A stretch of DNA of 64,000 nucleotides from Myxococcales bacterium (GCA_020633315.1 JACKDV010000016.1:62001-126000), one strand, 5' to 3'. Shown: positions 30,033 through 39,354, counted from the first letter of the stretch. Program-made: numbers and translations. Notes: generated by a model not told the origin, from the letters alone.

Positions 30033-31364
30033 ATGAGCACCAGCGGAACCGGCAAGTCCATCGCACGCACCGCGGCGACCGGGGGCGACCTCGATCCCGA
30101 CTTCCTTCGGTGGTCCACCTCGCTGCCCGTCGACCGACGCCTGCTCGAGGTGGACTGTCGCGGCAGCGTGGCCCACGTGCGCGGCCTGGAGGCGGCGGGG
30201 CTGGTGAGCCCCGAGGAGGCGCGCACCCTCGTCGACGCCCTCGAGTCGCTGCCCGGCAAGGTGGCGCGCGGCGAGGTGAGCCTGCGCGAGGACGAGGAAG
30301 ACGTCCACATGGCGGTCGAGGCCTGGCTGAGCGAGGAGGTGGGAGCGGTCGCGGCCAAGCTCCACACCGGGCGCAGCCGCAACGACCAGGTCGCCACCGA
30401 CCTCAAGCTGTGGTGCCGCGACGCGGTCGAGCAGGTGGAGGCGGGGATCGACGAGGTGCTCGCGGCGGCCAAGGCCTGGATCGCGCACCACGGCGAGGTG
30501 CCGATGCCCAGCTACACCCACCGCCAGGTGGCGATCCCGGCCCTGGGGCGGGTGTGGCTCGAGGGCGCGATCGTGGCGGGGCTGCGGCGCGACCGGACCC
30601 TGCTGGCCGCGGTCCGCCAGGAGCTGAGCAGCTCGCCGCTGGGGGCGGGGGCCATCGGCGGCACCACCCTGCCCATCGACACCTCGATCACCGCGGCCGC
30701 GCTGGGCTTCGGCCGCGGCCCGGACAACCCCATCGATGCGGTGGGCGAGCGCGACCATGCGCTCACCCTGCTGTTCGTGTGCGCCCGCATCGGCCTGCAC
30801 GTGGCGCGGCTCTCCACCGACGTGATCGAGCTGAGCAGCGACGGGCTCGTGCGCCTGGGCGGCGCGATCGCGGGCGGCTCGTCGATGATGCCGCACAAGC
30901 GCAACCCCGACATGTTCGAGCTGCTGCGCGGGCAGGCGGCGCTGCGCCAGGGCGAGCTGGTGGCGCTGCTGAGCACCTTCCACGGGCTGGGCAGCGGCTA
31001 CTTCCGCGACCTGCAGCAGGACAAGGAGATCGTGTTCCGGGCGGTGGACGGCACCCTCGACGTGCTGCGCATGACCGCGCTGGGGCTGCGGCACTTCGAG
31101 CCCGTGGAGGACGCCTGCCTGAGCGCGCTGATCAAGGGCGACGCGATCGCGACCGATCTGTGCGAGGCCCTGGTGGCGGCGGGGCAGCCCTTCCGCGAGG
31201 CCTACGGCGTGGTGGGGCGGCTGGTGGTCCAGCAGCGCGAGGCCGGGCGTCGCCTCGCCGACCTGGGCTCCGAGGAGCTGGTGGCGCTGGGGCTCGACGA
31301 CGCGGCCATCGCCGAGCTCGAGCTGCGCCGCAGCGCCCGGCGTCGGGCCGCCCGCTTCGCCTGA
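30033..31364 (+). CDS. argH: Argininosuccinate lyase ArgH
   Basis: 443 residues. Fumarase/aspartase superfamily: HTGRSRNDQVATDLKLW near residue 110, SYTHRQVAIPALG, and the signature GGSSMMPHKRNPD (about 282-296) carrying the catalytic Ser loop. It cleaves argininosuccinate to arginine and fumarate, the last step of arginine synthesis. About 20 residues shorter than the typical protein, with an N-terminal stretch GDLDPDFLRWSTSLPVDRRL in place of the usual GRF motif. Arginine made here also feeds SpeA at 14294. ATG 30033 follows the SCP2 stop by one base. Confidence 0.93.
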   Translation: MSTSGTGKSIARTAATGGDLDPDFLRWSTSLPVDRRLLEVDCRGSVAHVRGLEAAGLVSPEEARTLVDALESLPGKVARGEVSLREDEEDVHMAVEAWLSEEVGAVAAKLHTGRSRNDQVATDLKLWCRDAVEQVEAGIDEVLAAAKAWIAHHGEVPMPSYTHRQVAIPALGRVWLEGAIVAGLRRDRTLLAAVRQELSSSPLGAGAIGGTTLPIDTSITAAALGFGRGPDNPIDAVGERDHALTLLFVCARIGLHVARLSTDVIELSSDGLVRLGGAIAGGSSMMPHKRNPDMFELLRGQAALRQGELVALLSTFHGLGSGYFRDLQQDKEIVFRAVDGTLDVLRMTALGLRHFEPVEDACLSALIKGDAIATDLCEALVAAGQPFREAYGVVGRLVVQQREAGRRLADLGSEELVALGLDDAAIAELELRRSARRRAARFA

Positions 31365-31441
31365 TCGCCACGACCGGGCGCGGAGGGGCAACCGCCCGTC
31401 CGCCCCGGAAGCCTATCGCCCGACCCGAGGGCAAGGAGAGC

Positions 31442-31470
31442 CCGGCCGGGACGAGCCTCGCCCCGGCCGG
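31442..31470. terminator. Hairpin between convergent argH and zinc-ribbon genes
   Basis: A 9-bp GC stem (31442-31450 and 31462-31470) with an 11-nt loop lies between stops at 31364 (+) and 31477 (-). No T-run. Confidence 0.4.
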
Positions 31471-31476
31471 CGCGGC

Positions 31477-32271
31477 CTACAGCTTCTTGGCCCCACGCAC
31501 GCGCGGCGGCGCGGCCTTGGGCTGCTTCTCGGCCTTCTTCTTGGCCGCGTCCTCGTCCTCGGGGAAGTGGCCCACCCAGTACAGCAGGCGCCCGCAGGAC
31601 TCGCAGGCGAGGATGTCGTCGCCCTTGCGCAGGTGCACGTAGATCTGGTGGGGCACGACCATCTTGCACGCGGAGCACCGGCGCTCTCGCACCGCCACGA
31701 AGGCCAGGCCCCCGCCGCGCTGACGGATGCGCTCGTAGGTGGCCAGGGTGGAGGCCTCGATCTGCGAGGTCAGGCCGCTTCGCCGGGACCGGAGCTTGTC
31801 GAGCTTGGACTCGATCTTGCTCTGGTGCTCGGAGAGCCGGCCCTTCTCCTCCTCGGCCTGCTTCTCCAGCGCCTCCAAGCTGCCGGCCATGCCCTCGATC
31901 CGCTGCTCGGCCTCGGCCACGCCCGCCTTGAGCTTCTCGATCTCCTCGGCGCGGGCGCTCGCGAGCCGACGGGTGGTGTCGATCTCGCGCTGGGTGGCGG
32001 TGAGCTCCCGAGAGGTCTTGACCTGGGCCAGCTTGGCCTTGCTGTGGCGGATCAGCTCCTCTTCCTCGACGAGCTGCTGCTCTTGCGAGCGCTGGAAGCT
32101 GCGGGTCTGCTCACACTTGTCTCGCTCCGCGTCGAGCATGGCTCTCAGCTTGGCGAGGTCTTCCTCGAGCTCCTTGATGCGACGGGGGATGAGCTGGAGC
32201 TTGCGCTCGAGCCGACCGAGCTGACGATCTTGCTTCTGAAGCTGATGGAGCGCAGCGATCTGCGGGTTCAT
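31477..32271 (-). CDS. Coiled-coil protein with C4 zinc ribbon (DUF164-like)
   Basis: 264 residues from ATG 32271 (MNPQIAALHQLQKQDRQLGR). Residues 5-180 form a long coiled coil rich in Glu, Lys, Arg and Gln. The zinc ribbon follows: CSACK, then VPHQIYVHLRKGDDILACESCGRLLYW, with two CxxC pairs. A Lys/Ala/Pro-rich tail ends the protein. This is the widespread bacterial zf-RING_7/DUF164 family, which has been linked to nucleic acid or ribosome-associated roles but has no settled function. The start lies only 21 bases after the tRNA, so it is probably cut from the same transcript; no Shine-Dalgarno sequence is visible. Confidence 0.88.
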   Translation of the reverse strand: MNPQIAALHQLQKQDRQLGRLERKLQLIPRRIKELEEDLAKLRAMLDAERDKCEQTRSFQRSQEQQLVEEEELIRHSKAKLAQVKTSRELTATQREIDTTRRLASARAEEIEKLKAGVAEAEQRIEGMAGSLEALEKQAEEEKGRLSEHQSKIESKLDKLRSRRSGLTSQIEASTLATYERIRQRGGGLAFVAVRERRCSACKMVVPHQIYVHLRKGDDILACESCGRLLYWVGHFPEDEDAAKKKAEKQPKAAPPRVRGAKKL

Positions 32272-32292
32272 GGGTGCTTGGGGAGAAAGGGG

Positions 32293-32366
<74 letters not shown>

Positions 32367-32764
32367 AGAAAAGAGCGTTTGGTGGCTGGACGATAGGGAT
32401 CGGGTGCCGGACCGTCAAATCCCGCGGTCAACGCAGGCCACCCCGGCTCGGTGGAACGGCAAGCAGGGGCCTCCCCGGTGGCCGACGAGCGACTTCGTCC
32501 TTCCCGGACCTGGCTCACGCAGGCCCGGGCTCGCGCGGCCGGCCGGCTCATCGACCCGGAAACCGAAGGACCATCGTTCTGACCGCGGGCGAGGGATCGA
32601 TGGCCCATGGGCGATCTGGAGTGTGGCGCGCCGCCCTGGATACTTGTGCTACAAGCCGCTCCGCGTGCGAGGGCATGTCCAACCTCGATGGTTGGCATGA
32701 CCTCGCGCCGTCGTCATCCCTGCTCCAATCCCCACCCACTCTCGTACTCCAAGGAGAGCTCCCC
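32367..32764. other. Divergent intergenic region upstream of tRNA and MscS-like gene
   Basis: About 400 bases with no supported ORF on either strand. It must hold the tRNA promoter (minus strand) and that of the gene at 32765. A GCCCATGGGC palindrome lies at 32603-32612. Confidence 0.55.
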
Positions 32765-34582
32765 ATGAAGGGTCTTCTGCGCCACCCCGTGGCGTCCTCA
32801 TCGATCGCAATCCTCGTGCTCGTGCTGGCCGCGCTGGTCTCGGATACCGCGCTGGCCGCCGGCCTCGACTGGCTCGCTCCCGCGGCCGGAGGAGGGGCGC
32901 CGCCCCCCGCCGACGCCGGCAGCCCCGACGTGCTGGGCTGGTTCAGCGAGCACCTCAGCGGCCCCGCCCTCAAGATCGGCGCCGCGCTGGTCTTCTTCCT
33001 CGTCGGCTGGGTCGCGGCCAAGTCGATCTCCTACGGCGTGTTCGCGCTGCTCAGCCGCACCGACCTCGACAACAAGCTGGCCAGTCGCCTGGGCATCGAC
33101 CTGCTGCTCAAGGACAAGAAGAAGGACGGCGAGGGCGGCACCCTCGAGCGCTTCGTGGCCAAGGTGGTCTACGTGCTGCTCATGCTGCTGGTCGTCGTCG
33201 GCGTGCTCGACATCGCCGGCATCGAGCAGATGGCTGCGCCCCTCGAGGGCCTGGTCGACACCGTGGTGCAGGCGCTGCCCCGCATCGCCAAGGCGGCCAT
33301 CATCCTCACCGTCGCCTACGTGGCGGGCCGGATCCTCAAGATCATCATCAACCGCGCCCTCGACGGGCTCGGCGTGGACGCTCGCTTCGCCGAGCTCACC
33401 GAGACCGCGGCCGACGACGCGCCCGACAGCCCGCGCCGCTTCTCCGTGGTCGCCGGCAACATCGCGTTCTGGCTGCTCATCGTCTTCGGCCTGGGCGGCG
33501 CCCTCGAGGCCCTCGAGATCGAGCCGCTGGCCGCTCCGCTGCGCAACGCCATCGACCGCGTGGTGGGCCTGTTGCCCTCGCTCGGCGTGGCCGGGGTGAT
33601 CATCGCGGTGGGCTACGCCGCCGGCCGCGTCCTCCGCGTGGTGGTGCGCAAGCTGCTGCAGGGCCTGGGCTTCGACGACCTGGTCAAGCGCGTGGGCCTG
33701 GGCAAGGTCACCGGCGACAGCTCGCCCAGCGACGTCGTCGGCCTGGCGCTGATGGTCTTCATCGTCATGCAGGCGACCATCGCCGCCCTCAACCAGCTGG
33801 GGCTCGAGACCCTGGCCGGCCCGCTCACCGACATGGTGGCGAAGTTCTGGAACCTCCTGCCCGCGCTGGCCGTCTCGGTGGTGATCATCGCGGCGGGCGT
33901 GTTCGTGGGCGGCCTGCTGCGGCGCCTGGTCGGCACCGCCCTGCGCAACCTGGGCTTCGACGGCCTGATGGAGCGGATCGGCTTCGGCAAGGTCTCCGAG
34001 CGTGAGGATCGCCTGGGCGAGTTCTCCGAGATGGTCGCGTTCGCCGTGCAGGTGGGCGTGGTGCTGCTCGCAGTGGCCCAGGCCCTCGACAATCTGGCCC
34101 TCGACACCTGGTCGGTCTACGTCAACACCTTCCTCGCCTACGTGCTCAAGAACGTGGCGGTGGCGCTGGCGGTGGTGCTGGTCGGCTTCGTGATCGGCAG
34201 CTACGTCCGCGACCTCATCCAGTCGCGGCAGGGCGACAGCGAGAGCGGCAAGTGGATCTCGGAGTTCGCTCGCTACGCCGTGCTCGTGTTCGCCTTCACC
34301 ATGGCGGTGCGTCAGCTCGACGTGGCCGAGGACTTCGTGCTGCTCACCTTCGGCCTGCTGTTCGGCGCGCTGTGCCTGGCGATGGCCCTGGCCTTCGGGC
34401 TGGGCTCGCGCGAGGTGGCGGGCGACATCGTCAAGCGCCGCTACGACGCCGCGCGCACGCAGATGGCCGGCAAGGGCGGCATGAAGGCGGGCGGCACCGG
34501 CGGTGCCGGTGGCCTGGGCAGCAAGCCCCCGCTGGGCGCCACCAAGCCGGGCGGCGGGAGCCTCACGCCTCCCTCCACCTGA
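32765..34582 (+). CDS. Membrane protein of four MscS-TM-helix repeats
   Basis: 605 residues from ATG 32765, with AAGGAG 10 bases upstream. After an N-terminal hydrophobic segment, four repeats of about 110-130 residues each hold a pair of helices of the conserved TM-helix type: LPRIAKAAIILTVAYVAGRI, LPSLGVAGVIIAVGYAAGRV, LPALAVSVVIIAAGVFVGGL and LKNVAVALAVVLVGFVIGSY. The segments after them (GLGFDDLVKRVGLGKV, NLGFDGLMERIGFGKV) are near copies. The MscS beta domain, which forms the vestibule of true mechanosensitive channels, is absent. The tail is Gly/Lys-rich. Known relatives are annotated as mechanosensitive channel-like; ion transport is not shown. Confidence 0.85.
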   Translation: MKGLLRHPVASSSIAILVLVLAALVSDTALAAGLDWLAPAAGGGAPPPADAGSPDVLGWFSEHLSGPALKIGAALVFFLVGWVAAKSISYGVFALLSRTDLDNKLASRLGIDLLLKDKKKDGEGGTLERFVAKVVYVLLMLLVVVGVLDIAGIEQMAAPLEGLVDTVVQALPRIAKAAIILTVAYVAGRILKIIINRALDGLGVDARFAELTETAADDAPDSPRRFSVVAGNIAFWLLIVFGLGGALEALEIEPLAAPLRNAIDRVVGLLPSLGVAGVIIAVGYAAGRVLRVVVRKLLQGLGFDDLVKRVGLGKVTGDSSPSDVVGLALMVFIVMQATIAALNQLGLETLAGPLTDMVAKFWNLLPALAVSVVIIAAGVFVGGLLRRLVGTALRNLGFDGLMERIGFGKVSEREDRLGEFSEMVAFAVQVGVVLLAVAQALDNLALDTWSVYVNTFLAYVLKNVAVALAVVLVGFVIGSYVRDLIQSRQGDSESGKWISEFARYAVLVFAFTMAVRQLDVAEDFVLLTFGLLFGALCLAMALAFGLGSREVAGDIVKRRYDAARTQMAGKGGMKAGGTGGAGGLGSKPPLGATKPGGGSLTPPST

Positions 34583-34588
34583 GCCGCC

Positions 34589-35338
34589 ATGTGCACCCTC
34601 GTCGTCGCCACCCAGGTGTGGGCCGCTGCGCCCCTGGTGGTGGCGGCCAACCGGGACGAGCAGCTCGCTCGTCCCGCGGCCCCGCCCCACCACTGGGCCC
34701 GTGACGACGAGGCCGAGATCTTCGCCCCGCGCGACCTACGAGCCGGAGGAACCTGGCTGGGGGTCCGCGGGGCGAAGCTGTTCGTGGGCATCACCAACCG
34801 CTACCGCGGCCGACTGGAGCCGCCGGCCCCCCGCTCGCGGGGCGAGCTGGTGCTCGATGCCCTGGCCGCGGGCGAGGTGGAGGCGGCGGCCGAGCGGATC
34901 TCCGCCCTCGACCCTGCGCTGCACAACCCCTTCCACCTCGTGATCGCGGATCGCCAGCAGGCCCACCTGGTGTGGAACGACGGCGAGCGCCACCACCACG
35001 AGCGGCTGACGCCCGGGCTGCACGTGCTCAGCGAGCGCAGCCGCGGGGCCGCGCCCACCGAGCGCGACGCCCTGCTGCGCCGCCGCCTCGACGAGCGCCT
35101 CGGCGCCGCCGAGCCCGGGCTGCCGCAGTGGCGGGCCCTGCTCGCCGAGCACGCCGTGGACCCCATGGAGGGGCCCTGCGTGCACGCCGACGACCGCGGC
35201 TACGGCACGCGCTGCTCCACCGTGGTGCGCATGGACGCCCGCGGCGGGCTCGGCTTCTTCCACGCCGACGGCAGGCCCTGCGTCACCGAGTACGAGGACC
35301 TCAGCGTCGAGGCGGCGGGCGAGCTCAGTCGTCCATGA
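34589..35338 (+). CDS. NRDE/TANGO2 family protein
   Basis: 249 residues. It starts Met-Cys-Thr-Leu, followed by the family signature VVAANRDEQLARPA and WLGV, ending with TRCSTVVRMD. The Cys at position 2 is the expected N-terminal nucleophile position of an Ntn-like fold. TANGO2 relatives are linked to haem or lipid handling in eukaryotes; bacterial members (some named HtrB-like NRDE proteins) lack a firm role. The gene starts six bases after the MscS-like gene and overlaps the convergent protease gene by 14 bases. Confidence 0.88.
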   Translation: MCTLVVATQVWAAAPLVVAANRDEQLARPAAPPHHWARDDEAEIFAPRDLRAGGTWLGVRGAKLFVGITNRYRGRLEPPAPRSRGELVLDALAAGEVEAAAERISALDPALHNPFHLVIADRQQAHLVWNDGERHHHERLTPGLHVLSERSRGAAPTERDALLRRRLDERLGAAEPGLPQWRALLAEHAVDPMEGPCVHADDRGYGTRCSTVVRMDARGGLGFFHADGRPCVTEYEDLSVEAAGELSRP

Positions 35339-36620
35339 ACGCCACCGCGGCGTCGATGAACGAGGACGCCTTGGGGCCCACGTGGCGGTTGTCGCCCGTG
35401 TTCCAGCCGGCGAACACCGCGATCACGAAGCCGATGTCGCCCGAGGCACACACGTCGTCGTCGCCGGCCGGGCAGTAGTAGACGGGGCTGCCCGAGTGGC
35501 CGGCCGAGCCGTCGATCTTCAGGCGCAGGCGCTTGTTCTGGATCGAGGCGATGGGCTCGTTCTCGAGGTTGTGGATCAGCGTATTGCCCGAGGACAGCGT
35601 GCAGCCCGGCAGGAACTGCGGGAAGGCCAGGTTGTGCACCTTGGTCAGGTTGGCGAGCACCGAGTCGCTCGCCGACGACAGGTCCATGTCCTCCGCCGTG
35701 CCGAAGCCGGCCGCGGACCAGGTCTGCTCGAGCTCGATGATCGCCCAGTCGTCCGCGAAATCGGTGCCGCCGCCCGAGCCGCTGCCGCCGCCGTACGAGG
35801 CCGAGAAGTCGATGTCGTCGGCGTCGATGCAGGCCGCGATGTCGTCGCGGCACACGTCCACCGTGCCCACCGCGATGGGGTTGTTGCTGTCGTCGCTCAC
35901 GCAGTGGGCCGCGGTGAGCACCTGGTCCTGGCGCAGGATCACCCCCGAGCAGACCACCGAGCCGTTGACCCGCACCTTCACCGCCGTCTGCTGGCGCGCG
36001 GTGTGGCCGCTGAAGATCTCGTCACGGCTCTCGCCTTCCCACAGGTGCAGCTCGTTGGGGTTGAGCCCGCCCCCGGGGATGCAGTCGAGGTGGGTCCACG
36101 ACGCGGGCTGCCAGGTGACCACCGTGCCGGGCTCGAGCGGAGCCTCGGGGGTGGTGAAGGCGGCGGAGGGATCGGGCTCGTCGCCCTCGTGCTCGTCGGG
36201 GTGCCGGGCATCGGCGCGGGCGCGGGCCCAGGATTCCTCGTCGACCCCATCGACCACCCACACGCGGCCCTCCCGGTCCACGCGACGCATGGCGAGCAGC
36301 TGGTCGAGGGGATCCTCGGCCTGCTCCTCGGGGACCACGAAGGTCCGCTCGCCGCCGAAGCGGGGCTCATTGGAGAAGCGGGCCTGGCCGTCGTAGCGCC
36401 AGGTGATGATCTCGCCCTGGACGCGTCGCTCGGGGTCGAAGTCATCCGCGACCACGTACGACCAGGTGCCATCCCCGTTGTCGCGCGTGGGCAGGACCCG
36501 CGCGGTCTCGTCGCGGACCTCGCTGCGATCCACCGTGGGCGGGGCACAGCCGGCGAGGGCGGCGAGCACGAGGGCGATCGCCGGGAGCGTGGATGTGGGG
36601 GCGGGCAGGGCTCGATGCAT
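35325..36620 (-). CDS. Trypsin-like serine protease lipoprotein
   Basis: 431 residues. Signal peptide with lipobox LAALAGC. Residues about 30-200 are a pro-like or accessory region without a known domain. The chymotrypsin-fold domain follows: catalytic His239 in LTAAHC, Asp290/291 in DDWAIIEL and Ser378 in GHSGSPVYY. All three residues of the triad are present. The S1 pocket lacks the usual Asp context, and several paired Cys suggest disulfides. It probably acts outside the cell or on the outer membrane, in line with the proteolytic habit of myxobacteria. It has no operon partner. Confidence 0.88.
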   Translation of the reverse strand: MHRALPAPTSTLPAIALVLAALAGCAPPTVDRSEVRDETARVLPTRDNGDGTWSYVVADDFDPERRVQGEIITWRYDGQARFSNEPRFGGERTFVVPEEQAEDPLDQLLAMRRVDREGRVWVVDGVDEESWARARADARHPDEHEGDEPDPSAAFTTPEAPLEPGTVVTWQPASWTHLDCIPGGGLNPNELHLWEGESRDEIFSGHTARQQTAVKVRVNGSVVCSGVILRQDQVLTAAHCVSDDSNNPIAVGTVDVCRDDIAACIDADDIDFSASYGGGSGSGGGTDFADDWAIIELEQTWSAAGFGTAEDMDLSSASDSVLANLTKVHNLAFPQFLPGCTLSSGNTLIHNLENEPIASIQNKRLRLKIDGSAGHSGSPVYYCPAGDDDVCASGDIGFVIAVFAGWNTGDNRHVGPKASSFIDAAVAFMDD

Positions 36621-36818
36621 GGATCCTCCGAGGCGTGGCCACGGGCCTCGTGGTCGCGCGCCGTGGTAGAGCCCGCCGGCGCCCTGCGGATCACGGGTTT
36701 CGTGGATTGCCGCGCCGCGATCGGGATCGCAGGCGATGGACCGTGCCCCCGGCCCCTGCGCCCCAGCACGGCGAGCACCGTGGAGCGACCGATGCGGACC
36801 TCCGGGGTCTCGTTGCCG

Positions 36819-37336
36819 CTACGCCGCGAGCAGGCGCTGCACCTCGAGCCGTAGCTCCGCCGCCGTGGCCAGCCGAGGGGGCAGGGGAACGCCGCAGCGA
36901 AGCTCCACCCGAGCCCGGAATCGGCGAGGCAGCTTGCGCAGCGCCGGTCCACCACGACGGCTGAAGATGCTGCCCCACAGCCCGCTCAGCGCCATCGGGA
37001 TCACTGGCACCGGAGTGCGGGCCACGATGTGCTCGACGCCGCGGCGGAACGGGGCCATCTCGCCGGTGCGGGTGATGGCTCCCTCCGGGAAGATCGCCAG
37101 CAGCTCGCCGTCCCGCAGGGCTCGCTCGATGCTCTGGAACGCGGCGCGAACACCTCGGGATCCTCTTGGCGTGGCGCGATGGGGATGGCCCCCATCGTGC
37201 GGAAGAACCAGCGCAGGGCCGGGTGCCGGTAGATGCGGTGGTCCATCACGAAGCGGATCGGACGCGGGGCCGCCACGCCGATGATCAGCGCATCCACGAA
37301 GCTCACGTGGTTGCAGGCCACCGTGCTCGAGCGCAT
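36819..37336 (-). pseudogene. 1-acylglycerol-3-phosphate acyltransferase remnant (5' truncated, frameshifted)
   Basis: Two frames together encode a PlsC-type acyltransferase. The 5' part (37324 to about 37150) reads ACNHVSFVDALIIG, with the NHxxxxD catalytic motif, up to APRQEDPEVF. The 3' part (about 37146-36819) reads AAFQSIERALRDGELLAIFPEGAITR, with the FPEG motif, to the stop. Restoring one base near 37147 joins them as EVFRAAFQ. The usual 50 or so residues before NHVSFVD are missing: homology stops at 37324, exactly where the neighbouring regulator relic begins on the other strand. Confidence 0.8.
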
Positions 37337-37685
37337 GGTGGGACGGCCGGCGGCGCCCCTCGTGGACGAGGTGCTCGGTGTGGTCCGGCGCGACCTCCCG
37401 GCGGGCTATCCGTGGCCGGGTAACGTACGGGAGCTCGAGCAGTGCGTGCGGAGGGTGCTGATGACCCGGCACTACGCCGGGGATCGGGCCACGCTGGGCG
37501 CCCACGAAGGGCGTCGGCTGCACCGGGCCATCGACACGGGGGAGCTGCCCGCGCGGGAGCTCGTGAGCGGCTACTGTCGGCTGCTCTACCGGCGGCACGG
37601 GACCTACGAGGAGGTCGCTGGTCGAGCTGGGCTCGATCGGCGCACCGTCAAGCGCCACGTCGACGGCTCGAGCGAGTGCCCGTGA
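37323..37685 (+). pseudogene. Sigma-54-dependent regulator, C-terminal remnant
   Basis: From 37323 the plus frame reads VLERMVGRPAAPLVDEVLG and then PAGYPWPGNVRELEQCVRRVLM, the end of an AAA+ sigma-54 activation domain, and finishes with a Fis-like helix-turn-helix (TYEEVAGRAGLDRRTVKRHVD). Walker A, GAFTGA and Walker B are all missing, so it cannot work as an activator. The open frame continues upstream of 37323, but that part is antisense to the acyltransferase relic. It appears to be one side of a deletion or inversion junction. Confidence 0.75.
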
Positions 37686-37766
37686 GCGATCGGGGGGGCG
37701 CGGCCTCGACGTCGTGCTGGGTGTGCGAGCACCTGCACGCTCGGATGGGCTAGACTGCGCGCAGCC

Positions 37767-38345
37767 ATGGTGATGACCCCGTCCCAGATGCTCGCGCTGG
37801 GCACCGAAGCGCCCGCGTTCCGGCTGCCCGATCCCTTCGGCCGCGAGGTCTCGCTCGACGACTACCCCGACGCCAAGGGCTACCTCGTCGTCTTCATGTG
37901 CAACCACTGCCCGTTCGTCCGGCACATCCGCGACGAGCTCGCCAACCTCGGTCGCGAGCTCCCTGCGCGCGGAGTGACCATGGTCGGGATCAACTCCAAC
38001 GACGCCGAGACCTACCCCGACGACAGCCCCGCGCGAATGCGGGCCGAGGCGGAGACCTACGGCTATGCGTTCCCGTACCTGGTGGACGCGAGCCAGGAGG
38101 TCGCCAAGGCCTACCAGGCCGCATGCACGCCCGACTTCTTCCTCTTCGATGGCGCGCGCTCGTTGGTGTACCGAGGTCAGCTCGACGACAGCCGCCCCAG
38201 CAATGGCGTGCCGGTGACCGGCGCGGACCTACGAGCGGCAGTCGACGCCCTGCTGACGGGAAACGGGCCGGTGGACAAGCAGGTGCCGAGCATCGGGTGC
38301 AACATCAAGTGGAAGCCCGGGAACGCGCCGGAGTGGTTCTTGTAG
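37767..38345 (+). CDS. Thioredoxin-fold redoxin (AhpC/TSA family)
   Basis: 192 residues, no signal peptide. Typical start APAFRLPDPFGREVSLDDY, active-site C45NHC48 in VVFMCNHCPFV, and the family end GCNIKWKPGN. The CxxC pair in an AhpC/TSA context with NHCPFVRHI is a well-known subgroup (thioredoxin family protein, DUF899-free) of proteobacteria and myxobacteria, thought to be a thiol peroxidase or disulfide reductase. The natural partner is unknown. ATG 37767 or 37773 may be used. Confidence 0.88.
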   Translation: MVMTPSQMLALGTEAPAFRLPDPFGREVSLDDYPDAKGYLVVFMCNHCPFVRHIRDELANLGRELPARGVTMVGINSNDAETYPDDSPARMRAEAETYGYAFPYLVDASQEVAKAYQAACTPDFFLFDGARSLVYRGQLDDSRPSNGVPVTGADLRAAVDALLTGNGPVDKQVPSIGCNIKWKPGNAPEWFL

Positions 38346-38663
38346 GGGAGCGGGCGCGAAACGGGTGAGAACGGGGCCTGGGGGCCTGAATTCAACGGGT
38401 TGGTCCAGCACCCCCCAAGGCCCGTTCGGGCCCGCTCGGGTCCGTTCGGGGCGGGCCCCGGCGGTGCGTTCGCGCTGAGAGCGACGATTGCTGAATAGGC
38501 GCTTGGTCGAGCGAGCTCGCGGAGGCACTTCTCCCAGAAGACTTGGGCAGCACAGCCGAGTGCCTGTAGTGAACCGAGCAGCACGGTCGGCGGCGGCCGA
38601 GCGCCCCGAGGATCCGCTCGGCGAGTCACGACGCGGCTCGCCGAGCCAAGACCGAGGCGGCCG
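38346..38663. other. Non-coding gap with a short tandem repeat
   Basis: About 320 bases between convergent stops at 38345 and 38664. No ORF with coding character. It holds the decamer repeat listed below. Confidence 0.55.
38421..38450. repeat. Three tandem 10-bp units
   Basis: CCCGTTCGGG, CCCGCTCGGG and TCCGTTCGGG follow each other without gaps (38421-38450). Each unit is nearly self-complementary. It may act in transcription termination between the convergent genes. Confidence 0.6.
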
Positions 38664-39320
38664 CTACCTCGTGCTCCGACTGCGAGCATTGCTGCGGTCG
38701 GGTCGGCTCCGAGCCGACCCCGCGTCGATGGCTCCGGGGGGGCCTCCGATGAGGTGCCCCACGTAGCTCAGCTTGCCGGTCGACGTGACGTCGAGCAGCG
38801 TCTGCGGGGTCACGGCCGCGGTTTCGGTGTCGATGTCGACGATCGGGTAGCCCGCGCGCTGGAACGCCGTGGCGACGAGCTCGGAGCAGAAGAACGCTTC
38901 CTCATCCTCCATCCACAGGGTGAGCTTGGCCGCGGCATCTTCGCAATTGCCGAGTCTCTCGACTCGACAGAAGAGCTGGACGAGCTGGTATCCGCCTTGC
39001 CCCACGATGCCCGGGATGTCGTACGGGCTGCCGAGCCGCATGTTGCCGTAGTTGACGACCGCATATCTCGCCCCGTCTCGAATCGTCGTATGACGAAGCA
39101 CGATTGCCAGGGTCGCTCCCTTGAGCGCCTCCTCCAGCGGGACCTTTCGCACCCCCTCCGCGACCGCCTCGATCACCTTTCCATCGCCGTAGTACAGCAT
39201 GGCGTGGCTGACCGAGGAACCAGTGACCTTGCGGATCCCCTTGGAGATGAAGGCATCCGTGGTGGTGACGATCAAGTCTGCAACCTTGAGATCTTCTTCA
39301 GTGACTGATTGTACTACCAT
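38664..39320 (-). CDS. YiiX-like papain-fold cysteine hydrolase
   Basis: 218 residues from ATG 39320, with AGAGAGG six bases upstream; the frame also allows TTG at 39326. This is a permuted NlpC/P60-like (YiiX/YebB) hydrolase: His39 in SSVSHAMLYYGDGKVIEA and Cys145 in AFFCSELVATAFQRAGYPI, plus the GSPYD motif. The family acts on peptidoglycan peptides or lipids. It has no signal peptide. The region has lower GC and less biased codons than its neighbours and is followed upstream by nearly 1 kb with no gene, suggesting acquisition from elsewhere. Confidence 0.83.
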   Translation of the reverse strand: MVVQSVTEEDLKVADLIVTTTDAFISKGIRKVTGSSVSHAMLYYGDGKVIEAVAEGVRKVPLEEALKGATLAIVLRHTTIRDGARYAVVNYGNMRLGSPYDIPGIVGQGGYQLVQLFCRVERLGNCEDAAAKLTLWMEDEEAFFCSELVATAFQRAGYPIVDIDTETAAVTPQTLLDVTSTGKLSYVGHLIGGPPGAIDAGSARSRPDRSNARSRSTR

Positions 39321-39340
39321 CAACAACCTCTCTGTCCAAT

Positions 39341-39354
39341 CTCACGATCGTGAG
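39341..39354. promoter_or_regulatory. Perfect 14-bp palindrome upstream of the YiiX-like gene
   Basis: CTCACGATCGTGAG lies 21-34 bases upstream of the ATG at 39320 (minus strand). Its position would suit an operator. Confidence 0.4.
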
